Positions 47,509 to 60,300 of a DNA stretch of 64,000 nucleotides are shown piece after piece; position 1 is the first letter of the stretch; every line of letters starts with the position of its first letter. A program made the position numbers and the translations under genes. The stretch comes from Bolinopsis microptera (taxonomy: Eukaryota; Ctenophora; Tentaculata; Lobata; Bolinopsidae): contig NC_087079.1 in the NCBI RefSeq assembly GCF_026151205.1, forward strand, positions 8,050,635 through 8,114,634, read 5' to 3'. The notes under the pieces were generated by a model. It was not told the origin of the DNA. It worked only from the letters and a program-made list of their open reading frames with translations, and did not search any database.

Positions 47509-50500
47509 CTAAATGTTAAAGCAGAGAAATCTGGCTATATAATATATTTATCAAATAAATGTGTAATAACAACAGATGTATACAATTACTGCAATTCTAA
47601 AAATTTAAGTTTACATTAATGTGCTGATACGATACACTCCAAAATATTCCTAATTTTGTGTTGTTATCATAATCCCATTCCGCAGGGCACAACACCACAA
47701 CTTCAGAAGATGCAAGGAGCGTGTTCTTAACTCTCCAAAACGAAGGTTGGTGAACAATAGAAAAATTGATATTTTGTTGGTTGGCGTTATCATGGTGAGA
47801 AACCAGGGGTATTACGAGATATTATAACGTCCCGAAGGTCATTTTAATTGTAATATTTATCCAATCTAGTACAATAATGTAGACCAAGGAATACCGATAG
47901 GGCAGCTAAGTAATTAAGTTTTCAAACTGGGCGTTTTGAACATTATAGTACCTAACCACAAATGTTTAAAACTTCCGAGAATGGGCAGTATCGAGATAGC
48001 CCGACCACTGTCCGCGGACAGTTGTCCGCAGACTGTATAATAACAGTATCCCCTGAATCAAGCAAGCAGTGTATTTGTAATAAATTTTTTAGTGACGTGA
48101 CACCTCTTAGTAATAAGTAGTGACGATTAACGGGACAAATTATGGTTAATTTTCTAAAAAACTAGCAAATATGTCACCTTTAGATAAAAAAAGGACCCAC
48201 GCTCAAACATTTTTCGAGGTACGTTAAGCGCGCGCACCGCAGTTCCTTTTAATATGATTATGACGTATCGTCTCGGTTTAACAATCATAACGTGATCACG
48301 TACTGTACGTGACGTATAATCTTACTTATTTAGTGAACAAAGAGTGTGAGAGAGTGTGAAAGTAAAAGTACTATACTATACTGCGAAACGGACAAATTGG
48401 TTTAGTCAATAAACTGGGATGAACCGCTTTTGGTGTTACGCCTTACGGTCAGATAAATAAACTACTGTATTCTGGTCCCAATAGTTTACTGTGACTTTTG
48501 AGTTGAAGATTAGGCGTACATCATAATGTCCCTAGTGTTTTGTTTAGCTCACCAAGGTTTAAGGACTATTTGAAAGTGAGGGATTTTACTAAGAAGAAGC
48601 AAACATCGACCAATAGCTCTTATTAATGCTATTTGTTTGTTTAAAAGGCGAAATGTGGGATTCTATTCGCTTTAAATCCGGTTCCATAATGATACTTGAC
48701 TTAGTGCGGCTTTGATGTCCGAGCAAAGCTATTATAAGTTAAACCTTAGTTTGTTAAAGTTGGCGGTTTTTCAAGAATCTCCGCCATACTGTCCATATCT
48801 CAGTTCTCGATAGGCGTAGAATCGTATCATACTGATAACTGATGTTGTGAGCAAAAACAACATAACCCTCCCGCCTTGAGCCTTCCTGCTCGATATTATA
48901 ATATTATATAAATTAGTGCTATCCCCAGATGGGTTTAAAGCTAATGGTGCTACTAATAGTTTTGCCTTTGGTATTTGAGACGGGTTTTGAGAAAATCTCT
49001 CTAAACAGGCATATTTACATGTTAGTGTGTTACTGAAATCTGTAATCTTTTCGGCAAATGCCAGCTACTGTAATAAACCAGAATTATAGCATATATTCTA
49101 AGATGACACTTATACGCAGCTCTGAACATCATACATTCTATTCAACTGTAATTATAGTGTTTAGAATTTGTATAATGTACTGGCACGTCTGCCAGCTTTA
49201 TTCTGACACAATAGATATAAATCACTCTACACGACACCGGAACTTCGATATGTTCCTAAGTTATAAGTTACGTGAATTTTCAAGTGCATACGGTAAAGTG
49301 ATCTTTCCTTCAGTTACGCAATTAAATAACTATTCGAAAACTGAAAGACTAGTTGTTCCCCTTGAAGATGTATGTACAGTAAAGCTTTGAACCCCGGCCC
49401 AAATTAATATCGCCTCAATCGAAAGTTGCTGGTAACAACTTATAAGTCAGTCTGATATTTCAGTCTCGGTGTAATTTTGTGTCGCCAAGCAAGGATAAAT
49501 ATACAGGGGGGAGGGGGGCAAAAGTCCTAATAGCTCAGTCACTGAGTGCCCAATCGAAATAATTCAATCGCATTACATTTGTCCTGAAAAAAATGAGAAT
49601 TCTGGTTTCTCATATGACCGAGATATAATACTATAATATCTTCGCCACAGTATGCCATCTGCAAAGCAACAACCCTCTAAAATAAGACACGACGTTGGTA
49701 TAAGACCCAACTTATGCCCACTGACCAGAGCTGGTCCAGATTCCAGAACTCAGAAGTCGATGGTAACCCTCCTGTTATGAGAGGGGGGGGGGGGGGGCAA
49801 CGTAGAATTCTACTCTACTTTATTCTACTTTATTCTACTTTATTCTACGTTCACCCCCCCCCCCCCCCCCTATGAGAATATTCTCTAGCTGCTGTACGCT
49901 GCTTAGGATTTGTTTTTGTTCAGGGGCAGGCTTGTCACATAGGTCCAGGGCTTCCGGACTTTTGGGCATGGTGCAGGTTGTGGTACACACTCAACTAGGT
50001 GGTCTGAGAGTCGGAAAACCTCCAAAAAGAGATGTCATCAGAATGTAAGCCACTACCTGACTAACCTGTGAATAGAGTTTTCTAGACTCAATAATCATGG
50101 CAGGTAGTATCTTCGGTGCGTTGCTGAGATACCGATTTAGTGAGTAGTAGGATGGTCATCAAATCAGAAAAGGCAGACCTGAGTTGATAGCACGGTACTT
50201 GTAACGGTTTCCTCATTCTGCTCTCAGACTGACTAATGTCTCCACTTTTTTATCTCCTGTTAAGATTATCATTTCTCCGCTGTTAGGATTGTTCAATTAT
50301 GCTTTTTATTTTGGACACACCATTGAGCCAGATTGTCGCAGCGTATGTCAGAGAAGTTCTGAGTATAAATATTATATAGGCTTATTCTGTCACAAACAAT
50401 GAATTATTAATCTCATTTGCCCTATCCCCAAGTTCTGATAAGTCTACAAAGAAGATCAGTAAAAAATAACTGGGATATCATTACAGTTATTAAAGTTCCG

Positions 50501-50876
50501 ATCGATGCTATTAGCCCAAATGAATGGGTTTTTATATAGATTCTAAACGAACACTTATTCTTTCAGGAGGGGATCTGCAATAAACAAAGACGATATATTT
50601 TTGGCCAGAAATTTGCGGAGTTCCTTCGTCTTGATATCGGTCTTGGCTGCAGTTGTTTCTCTCGAAATCAGGTATTCACTATTAAAAGCTATCCTGCCTG
50701 GCTTAAATCCTGGTTGTTAAAATTAAAAGCCTTTTTGCATGGTCATCTTTAATTAAAAATAAATCAGCTTTGTTAATAATTTACTGTCGTCTCCTTGGTA
50801 TTTCCACGGGAGATTTTGGGACCGGAAACTGATCCGGCCCCCAAAGAGGGGTCAGATCACGTCACCAATTAGTGAC
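47509..50876. other. Region upstream of the helicase exons
   Basis: No N-terminal helicase exon is recognised. Two minus-strand open stretches look protein-like but have no assigned family: about 47640-47750 (SSEVVVLCPAEW) and about 50570-50680 (TDIKTKELRKFLAKN). The G/C-run structure at 49783-49870 also lies here. Confidence 0.4.
49783..49870. repeat. G-run and C-run flanking a TTCTACTTTA tandem repeat
   Basis: G15 (49783-49797) and C17 (49854-49870) can pair with each other around an inverted AACGTAGAA/TTCTACGTT and about three TTCTACTTTA units. It is a strong potential hairpin, or quadruplex plus i-motif. Confidence 0.85.
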
Positions 50877-51102
50877 GTATAATTAGTGATGTGATCCATG
50901 GATTGAATTTAATTGACATAGAAATGGGCTAGATCTGGGGTAGAGTTCACATGTCAATTCTATAAATCATAGCTGTACATTATGAAGTCAACATGATCTG
51001 ACTTCTCGACTCGTAGATCACATAAAGGACGGAAGCTCTTGCTAAAGGGGGGGGGGGGGGGGGGGGGGGGGTTCAATCCATGGATCACATCACTAATTAT
51101 AC
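50877..51102. mobile_element. 226-bp element with perfect 31-bp inverted repeats
   Basis: Arms 50877-50907 and 51072-51102 are exact complements (starting GTATAATTAGTGATGTGATC). The right arm directly follows a G25 run (51047-51071). The inside is noncoding. Structure and size fit a MITE. The target duplication is not clear. Confidence 0.75.
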
Positions 51103-51790
51103 GCCACAAGCTTCAAGCTTGCATGTTAATTACTTGATGACGTATATGGTGGATCATATCACTCCGGCCCCAAAGTCTGGCAGCCGGTATTTCATGATAG
51201 AAGTTGGACATTTTCTCTCATTTTCACACGTAGAATCTTATTTTTTTCCCTCAGTGACGGTTTGAGGAGACACTGCATCTCACTGCTCGGTGGAGACACG
51301 GGGATATGAAGCTGTTAATCCCTCTTAAAGTCCACTGCACGTTGTCACAGAGCCTCAGTCCGATCAGAGCAAGCAGCAAAGATCAAAGGAGGGGGGGGGG
51401 TGTAACCCAAAAAAACCCAACTCCTACCCAAGAAAAGGTAATACTGGGATTGGGTTTTTTTGGGTTTTTTTGGGTTTTTTAAACAAAATTTAAACAAAAT
51501 TCTAGCCATTTCATTAATTGTATTGAATGTGAATTATTTCCCACTGAGTCTTACCTACGTGTTGTTCTCATGTCTTAACTTAATAGATAGTTTACATAGT
51601 ATATAAGTGTGTTTATATTGATAGTATGTTATCACGATAGCAAACAGGATGTCTCGTTCATCGAGATATAATCCATATGAATGCACAAAGTGGAAATGTG
51701 CCAAACGTGGCAAATGTGTTCTCCTGTCATGAAAGGAGGCTATGACGAAGGTCAAGGGCAAGTCAAAGCACATGACTTAAATTACTTGAC

Positions 51791-52830
51791 TTAAGGCGGC
51801 TTCAGAGTCCGAGTCTCGATGATGTGTCTCCAAAGCTTTCTGTCCGCCATAAGCTCCTTAATCTCCCCAGTGTTCTTGAGTCCAGTGTCACTTATTAGGT
51901 TATCGACGAAGGTGAGCGGTGGTCTACCCCTCCCTAGGTTCCCAAAGGAGAAGTTGGTGTGCTCATGCTGCCAGGTCATCATGTCGCTGGATGTGCCCAG
52001 CCAACCTCATTCTTCTGGCCTGTATCTTCGAAATAACTCTTGGGAGTGATCCAAAGACCTCCTTGTTGGTGCGATGTCCTCTCCAGTCCACGTTTAGGGC
52101 CATCCGAAGCATTCTACTGTAACATCCGTCTATTCTTTTCTTCAAAGATTCTGTTATTGTCCACGTTTTCGTTCCATACAGGAAGATTGATTCAACCGTA
52201 GCTTGAACAGACGGATCTTTCAATCTCGGCGCAAATTGGACCACCATATAGCCTACATTTTGTGGTAGGCAGCCCATGCCTTGGCCTTGCGTAACCTAAA
52301 GTCGTGCTCCGTTGTACTAAAATCCTCAACTTCTTTTAAGGCATGTCCGTCCTTAGAAATTATTGTGTGTGGCTCCTCTCCTACTAAATTAACTGTAAGA
52401 TGCTTGGTTTTAGACAAAAAAAGATTTCATGCCTCCTCATCAGATGAGGCTTCTGTAGGACTGTAGCATGTGATGACAGTGAGCCTGGGCTTTCCATTAA
52501 GAGACATGGTGAGGATCCTTGCGCTGTAAGATTTTATAACTTTATAAGACTTATAGCCTCATATGCTGTCCTCGTCAAGATGATTCCTACTCTCCCATTA
52601 GAAGCGCCAGCTGCGTTTCTCCACGCAGATGATATCACTGGATGAATCCCTTTGTTCATCTTTTCTATTCTGGTATTCTCAGCAATCAGCATGCACTACC
52701 CGATGTTCGATTCTTGCAGGCCAAGGATGTGCAGCTTGCTTCGAGAAAATAGTTCTGCAAGTTCGATGCGTTTGTGCTGTTCTCTGGCTGTTCTTATGTT
52801 AAATGTGCTAACCTTAGCAGTCCTTTTACA
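51791..52830 (-). mobile_element. RTE-like LINE with most of the reverse transcriptase deleted
   Basis: From 52830 down it reads the start of an APE-type endonuclease (VSTFNIRTAREQHKRIELAE, HILGLQES, then SSAWRNAAGASNGRVGIIL). By 52440 it passes to the end of the reverse transcriptase and the C-terminal region (KTKHLTVNLVGEE, IFLYGTKTWTI, RMRLAGHIQRHDD, GRPPLTFVDNLI). About 2 kb of the middle is missing. Frameshifts and stops are present, so it is dead. Confidence 0.75.
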
Positions 52831-53640
52831 TGATACAATACAATTGATGTTCATATGTTTTTAATGTTTTCTTGTTTGACTTTCTGTAAAAATAGGTTGT
52901 CGTGATGTGGAGACCGAGTCATCAGCTTCTGTAATAGCAGCGTAATTACCCCGGCAACCACTTCCACTAGAAAAATAAGGGGCTTTAACCCTTAAGCTGT
53001 TGATAAACTTCATCTTGACTTTTCAGTTGGCTCACAATCCTGTGCAGTCCCCTGCATATTGGCAGTGGATTGTGTTCTTAACTCTTGCGCCACTAAAAGG
53101 TTAAGGGCATCCGCTTGAACAATAGCCATCTTTAACTCTCACCATAATATCTTGGGTATCTTGAGCATGTAATTGCACGAACATATGCTATACAAGACAA
53201 ATGTGACACTTCCTTTTTCTACCCAACAGCATCAGTTGTAATCCTTACCCAATCGTCACCTGCTCCAGTGTGGGACTTTCCGATTTTATCCCAAAGCATA
53301 AGGAGGTTAGAGTGAGAACAGTGCTACACTTTAGCGGGGACTAACCCTTCCCCTGACTACCTCGTTACCCGGTACCCCGGGCATAGGGAGCCGTATCCTG
53401 ACTACCAGAGTGTGGTCCAGTCTAGCTGGGTCATAGTAGACTAGGTTGAACAGGGTAACAGCCAACACCTCTTTAGCTACTGTGCAATCCACAGTAAAGA
53501 TTTACGAGTCTCAAAGCCTCTTGTAGACCAAGAGTTAAGGAGTCAATAGATCAAATTATTTAACTTCCGGGGCTCAATGTCTCCCGTCGATCGTCCTGCC
53601 TTTAGCCTGGACCCCCTGTCCAGTATCCAGTCTTCAGCAC
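52831..53640. other. Stretch between LINE remnant and decayed ORFs
   Basis: No coding exon is recognised. Short homopolymers only. Confidence 0.4.
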
Positions 53641-53649
53641 GCGGAGGTA

Positions 53650-55900
53650 GTGGCTTTCATCATGCTGTCCGATAAGTGTCTGGAAGAGGGCACCAGCAGG
53701 ATACCCCTTTTCAAAGTTCTGGGAGCCTCACATCAGACCAGGGCTTCCACCCAGCTTCTATCCAGCGGTGACGCCTTGGGCCACCTAAGCTTCACACAAC
53801 CATTGAAAGACCACCTGCCTACTTGTAAAAATTTTGACGATGTGATTATTACAGTCGAGGGTCTGATGCTGTACATTCTCAGTGTAACAGCTGACAACAG
53901 TTATCAACACTTTATGCCCTGGCTGTTTACATCCGATGCCTGCGAGCAAACTTTATGCTTTCCTGCGCATAGGCCTCCATGCAGGCATTAGAACTAATCT
54001 GTGTTCTAAGGATATGTTGGTTGGCATGGGCAAATCAAACCGTTCGCGTTCCCTCGAGCTTGATGCACTCGGCAAAAGTTTGATCCCTGTAATAGTTGCC
54101 CACCCTCGCAACAAGCTTGTTATACCGCATCCGAAAGCAGAAACCATTTAGAGGTAAAGATACTTCAATCCCAAGATTGTTACAAGCTATGAAGAAGGGA
54201 GTCTCAAGGGGTAGATAACTCCTTCAAGAACACTATAGCTTTGAAGGAGGGCTTTCCAACCATCTTCTGACGGAACAGAGAGTGACGAAGCGGAAACAGA
54301 TGATGAAGAAGAGGAAGTGGAGGATATTGACTCATCAGAGGAATGGGCGAAAATAGTAACTGTGTATGGTGATGCTCTGCATCATGATACGGCTGTTGAG
54401 GTTTGCCTCAATGGAGGGCGAGATCGAATGCCATCCCAGTCAAGATTTTAGCGACTCCAGGGCCATAAACAAGCGAAGATATCACTTAATATCACATGTG
54501 ATCACGCAGCTGATGGTAACTGCGAGATTCTTTCAGTTGGAGATAGAGCATGGTTTCTCGTTAAGCGGATGATCAGGAAAACGGAAACAGAGATCGTGAA
54601 GGTGAGAAGAAAGGCTTTATTCCTCTCGTACCGGTTGCGGTCAGGGTTGGGGTCATCAGTGAGTTGCGTCCCTACTAACTCAATTTTCCATGGCCATCGA
54701 AGTGAGCATTACATTTGGCTGATATCATATCTGGATGGCCAACTTCTTCTGAGCACATCAGTGAATAAAATACTGCTTTTGGGTGATATTTATGCGATAA
54801 TATCTATTGTGATGTTGTAGTGATGAACCACAACAGTGATGTTGTACTGATAATTGTTTTGCTAGGTGCCTACATGATTTTATTTCCTTCAAATGAAAAA
54901 TTTGTAAAAAACCCAAAAAAACCCAACTCCTACCCTGAAAAAGGTAATACTGGGATTGGGTTTTTTTGGGTTACACCCCCCCCAAGGAGACTTTTCCTCC
55001 AATGTCAAACAGATAAATTTCGACAGAAAACTTCTAGCAGACCTCGGATGATTTAGGAAAGTAAACATACTTGCAATCTGTAAGACAAGTGACTCTACAG
55101 GAACTAGCAAGAGGCAGAGAAAGTGAAGAAGATTCGACGACCGAAGCCTAGCAGATAAAATAATAGCCGATGAATTTGATACGACATCATAAAATACTGG
55201 AGTCCACAAAGGAGCATGTCCTACTTTTCAGCCGCTCCTCAATCGACAGATCCTCTTGATGGCTTGCAGACATCACGTCCTTGAGGCGGATCTTGTAAGA
55301 GGATCTGCCTCTAAGCAACTGTTCGGTGACACAACATCACTTGAAGTAACCCTTTTTAAGATCATGAAGACCTCCTGGGAAGATCTCAATCTGCAGAACA
55401 TCGTCTTTCCCGATATCCCTACTTGCTACAGGAACGGAAGATCTTCTATCCTTCATTACTCAAATCCGTCAACTCAACAACCAGCCCAGGAGAATAAAAG
55501 GAATTACTAGAGCTAAACTTATCCATGGAGAAAGCATAGAGATGAAGAAAGGATGCGTCTTCCAGATACAAAGACCTGGAGCTGACCACCATGTCAGATG
55601 GATGGCTAAGTCCATATACATTATGAAAATGATTCTACTTCACTAGATACCACTTCACTGGACGAAGAAGAGAGACGTGCAGAAGATGGCTCACGTTGTT
55701 GTCTTCGTTTACTTAAGAGCTTGGTTCAACGCTCCTTTCCTTGAATCTGCAGCCTCCGCCGACACCCGTTTGTTACACTTACAGAGTCTTCAGAAGTACA
55801 AGAGTGTGGACAGAGTATTAGCCATCATCACGACAGTCCTCAAGACATACCTTTAGAGCGAAGAAATCTCCTTGCAGCAAGAATAGGCCAACAAACTCTT
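53650..55900 (+). pseudogene. Decayed coding remnants, family not recognised
   Basis: Short plus-strand frames read as protein: FDDVIITVEGLMLYILS and HFMPWLFTSDACEQT (53840-53960), then in other frames IGLHAGIRTNL and SLIPVIVAHPRNKLV (53965-54150). An acidic stretch (54260-54345) follows, then a frame near 55690-55855 (FVYLRAWFNAPFLESAAS, KYKSVDRVLAIITTVLKTY). Stops and frame changes separate them. They probably come from a lost transposon or multicopy gene. Confidence 0.4.
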
Positions 55901-57152
55901 GAAGCAATTCAAGTTGGAACTTGAAAACTTGTGTTCGGTTGTTAATGTTATTGAGCTTTATGAACGTCAAATAAGCCTAATTGATGAAAAATTATTCTGA
56001 TATGTTTTGGTTTTATGACCAGGGGTTATGACAAATATATAATAAGGATGTTGGTCTAGTTTCTCGTACGGGTTTTCAACATACGCTTTAGTCCTACACT
56101 CTAGTTTGGGGTTGGATTTTAAATAGTCACTTGAAGTACGTGTTAAAGTATCCTACGTGTTGGTCGAGTGTTGAGTGATTAAACATCTTGATCGCATGTT
56201 TATTGTTTACTGTTTAGTGTAGACCTTGTTCAGTAGAAACTCAGTACGGTGGTCCGCGGTAAATTTCATTCTTTATTATACGAAAATGCATGACCTGCAT
56301 GAGGTATGTTACCTGGGGACCGCAGGCTATAATGTTCCGCCGAATAGAGATTCGGCGGAATGACAGACTAAGCGCCGCCCAGTAAGAGGTATGATAATAC
56401 TGGGTTTCGAAATCTTTTCAATATCTATTCGATTGAGTCTTATTACCTGGGGACCCCGTTTCAAATTCTCATAAACGTATCAATTGAATATATTTACTAA
56501 AACTCAAGTCTCATATTAAAGTATTAATATGACAACTGTGTTTAAGAACACAAAGCCAGGCCATAGCACTCCCGTCAATCTATTTGTCATGTCAATAGTT
56601 TACTGTTTACGAATGAGTCCATCATGTACTGTTCTCTTTGATGTATGTAATCAAATTATTAGATTATTAAAGTTAACATTTTGTGAAATGTCAATCACTT
56701 TATTATATTTACCTCAACCTGTAGACCTCTGGCTTTTAACACAATTGATATACCATATATAATATATGGTGGAATTACATCGGTCGCGTTTTTGTGTGGA
56801 ATGCTAGGCGAGTTGTTATGTGATCATATTCATTAATTAATAATAGTTATATAATCATGAAACCTTTGATCCGTCAAAGTTCGGAATTGCAATTGACCAA
56901 AGGACATGAGGAGAACCTTCATGAAGTATCACGCTACTGCACCTAGAACTTACATTTCTCTTGTTGCCACTGTCACGTACTTCTTCAAAAACGTATGAAC
57001 GGTCTTCAGATATGAGATTATTACATTACAAAACATATATTTTGCGCGCTCAGCATTCCACGCGCAAAAACGCGCCCGTTTAGAGAGACTTGCGCGTATT
57101 AGAGGGTTCAGTCTCACCAGGCTATGTTAATGAACATAATAGCCTGGGGTCC
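55901..57152. other. Noncoding stretch with dispersed repeat copies
   Basis: It contains the dispersed repeat at 56309-56393, its fragment at 56444, and a minus-strand copy at 57121-57160. No gene is recognised. Confidence 0.5.
56309..56393 (+). repeat. Dispersed repeat copy
   Basis: TTACCTGGGGACCGCAGGCT and AAGCGCCGCCCAGT match the 39126-39198 repeat. A second fragment (TTACCTGGGGACCCC) follows near 56444. Confidence 0.65.
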
Positions 57153-57301
57153 TCAGGTAAGGAAATTTCGGTCGTATAGTTCACTATATTTTTTATCGAA
57201 AGCCTCAAATTTTTCATCTACAGAATCATAGTTATTAACCAAGTTCCAGTCTACCGCAGAAATGTCGTTCTCGAACTTTTGGATACTGTCATCGTTTATT
57301 A
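57153..57301 (-). mobile_element. L2/CR1-type LINE fragment interrupted by a younger LINE
   Basis: The minus strand reads INDDSIQKFENDISAVDWN and DEKFEAFDKKYSELYDRNF, the linker that lies between endonuclease and reverse transcriptase in L2-like LINEs. On one side it ends at the dispersed repeat copy. On the other side it ends at the 13-bp target duplication of the CR1-group LINE. Confidence 0.65.
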
Positions 57302-60300
57302 ACATAACATAACATAACATTATAAATAATGCCTCTCTGGGCATCTCAAAAAGAAATTAATAGAAAATGAACACTTTACGTTTGAAACCATATAATTACA
57401 AACTTTTAAAAAATTTAACTAAATACCTTTGATATTAACCTTCTTCCTCTTAGCTACCAATGGATTCTCTTTCATATAACTTACATAACTATTCCTATTA
57501 GACACAGACACATCTATCCTATCAAAGATGTCATATGAAAGTTCCCAGTGATGACCAAGCTTATTAGCTCGATATCCATGAAGCCGAAAGGCATCTAATC
57601 CCCTCTTGAAACCAGTAACTGACTCACTAGCTTTCACAAGTGGTGGTAGACTGTTCCAATAGCGCAAGACCCTTTGGGCAAAGAAATCAGTCTCATTTGT
57701 GGTTGAATCTATGAGTCTTTGATCTAGCAGCAACGGTCCTACCAGAACGACCAAATAAATCGGAACCATAACCCACAAAGCCTTCCTGGATCTTGAACAT
57801 CTCAATGAGATCTCCACGAACCCTGCGTTCAAGCAGGGTTGTGAGGTTCAGCTTATCCAGTCTCTCTCTGTAAGTCATGAGTCCCAATCCATCAATCATA
57901 CGGGTGAACGATCTCTGAACACCTTCCAATTCAAGAATCAGTGACCAGTTTCCATGCCTAGCCATTGGAGCCCATGCCTGTGAACAATACTCTATATGAG
58001 GCTTTACTAAAGACTTATACAAGCCCAGCATAACGCTTGTTTCCCTCGATATAATATTTCTTGTAAGCCAGGCAATGGTACTATTAGCTTTAGCAATGCA
58101 CTTTCTCACATGACCCTCAAAGTTGAAACTGGTGTTAAAGACAACTCCAAGGTCCTTCTCGCTTTCAACACATCTCAAAGGCACACCACCAAACAAGTAC
58201 TGATTCTTAGGATTACAAGAACCAATTTGCATGACCATACACTTATCTACATTAAAATTTAAACACCAACGAGACTCCCAAAGTTCTAGCAACTTCAAAT
58301 CAGCTGTTGGATTAATAAAAGGATTAACAATCATTTTAACATCATCAGCAAAAAGTTTGATGATAGCTTTGATCCCTTCTGGAAGATCATTTACAAATAA
58401 AAGAAAGAGCAATGGTCCCAAAACACTGCCTTGGGGCACTCCTGAAAGTATATACTTAATCTCAGAAAATGCATCTCCTACTTTAACTTTCATAGACCTC
58501 CCTACTAAAAAGTTTTCTAAAATACCAATTATCTCCTCAGGAACACCAATATTTCTTAATTTAACTAATAAACGGTGGTGTGGTACACTATCAAAGGCCT
58601 TAGAGAAATCAAAGTATAATATATCAGCACAGCCACCTTCAGCCAGCAAGTCATTGACAGCGTCAATAGACTCCAATAGGTTAGATAAGCATGACCGACC
58701 CTTCATGAAGCCGTGCTGCGTGCTACTAAGCACCTGTTCAACACCGTCGAGAATATACTCCCTAAGAAGCTTCTCATAGGCTTTGCACAGTATACAAGTC
58801 AGTGACACAGGCCTGTAATTATTAGGACTATGTACTGACCCCTTTTTGTGCAAGGCCACAACAGTGGCAGTTTTCCATACCTCAGGAATATACTGCTCAG
58901 AAGCACAGGCACTAAACAGCAACACAACCGCATCCACAAAGGAACTGTTCTCACTTAAATACCTCAGGAGTCTAGGATGAACACCATCAGGACCCATAGC
59001 TTTACTAATATCTAGTGATCCCAAAATCTTGGCAACACTTTCAGGGTGCACCATAAACTTACTCCAGAAGTAATCATTATTACATTCTGTATAACAATTT
59101 TGAGGCAGAGGGCCAAAAGGTTCAGGTTTAAAAACTGACTGGAAAAAATCAGCTAACACTTCTGCAGTTTCAGAAGGAGACTTGGTCTCAGAACCATCAT
59201 CTGTTTTGAGTCTTTCTACAGATTTTCTTAAAACACTTTTAGATTTAAGGTAATTAAAAAGAGGTTTACAATTTAACTTAAACAATTTAGTCACTTTATT
59301 CTCATATTTGATCTTTGCCTTAATCTCAGCGTTCTGGTACATCCGCTGCTCGTACTCAGCTGCGTTAAACATCACCATCGTAGGATCCTCGTCAAAATCC
59401 TTCCATGCCCGGTCCTTGCACTTTCTTTTCCTAACCAGACTAGAGCAATCCCAGGGTAACCTCTGTAAGATCTCCCCACCTTTAGTTGTTTTAAGGTGGG
59501 TGGTTGGAACACGATCTGAAATGATACTAAGTTTTTGGTGTAATTCTTCCCACATTTCTTCGACCTGAAGATCTTCTCTAGAGTACCCCCAGCTGATGTC
59601 TGATGACTGTGTGTTAACAAAGTCCTGATCCACCTTATACCAGCTTTTCTTCTTAGATGTAAGGAACTCGACATTGTTTTTGACTTTCAGCTCGACCAGT
59701 AGTGATACATGATCGCTTTTACCCAGAGGAGCAAGGATATCAACATTGTTTACAAAACAATCATTATTGCAGAAGACCTGATCAAGTAAGGAGCATTGAG
59801 TTGTATCACCAACCTTCCTGACGCGTGTTGAAGACCCAGTGACATACCACTTCAAACCTTTCCTGGTAAAGACATTCAAGAATTCTGATTCCATCAGCAA
59901 CCTTCTGTCACATGAGTTTGGTGGGCGCTCGACTAAACTTTTGTCCCAGTTAACATGAGGTAGGTTCACATCGCCAACTATCACCAACTCTTCATCCGCA
60001 TTAACTGGTAAACGTTCAAGAGCACCTAACAGGCCAGCATTGTCCTTCATATCAACAAGTGAAGTAGACCGATACAGACAAACAACATTGAACCTAACAG
60101 AGTTGATTACAATATTTACCGCAAGTGATTCAAGACCAGTAAACCAATCCAATCTTTCTACCCTCAACGCTTTGTGGACAAAGATAGCAGATCCCCCAAA
60201 ACGTGTATCATTAGGTCTGTCTGCACGAAAGAGGTTGAAATTAGGAATAGACACTTCAGCGTCAACAATATCTGAATTTAGCCAGGACTCTGTCACACAA

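Larger units (their letters stand above)
51391..54983. repeat. 3.6-kb unit bounded by inverted GTGTAACCCAAAAAAACCCAA
   Basis: The left end (51391-51420) has a G run, then TGTAACCCAAAAAAACCCAA. The right end (54953-54983) is its inverted copy. Next to each end lies a short core (CTCCTACCC...GGTAATACTGGGA) in the same orientation. Inside are a decayed RTE-like LINE and broken ORFs. It may be a composite mobile unit or two separate small foldback repeats. Confidence 0.5.

Noticed and set aside
51421-51480. Telomere-like repeat
   Set aside because: GGGTTTTTTT is repeated only about three times and is tied to a foldback repeat found again at 54.9 kb.
58231-58779. 182-codon plus-strand ORF
   Set aside because: It is the complement of the reverse-transcriptase ORF2 and its codons follow the other strand.
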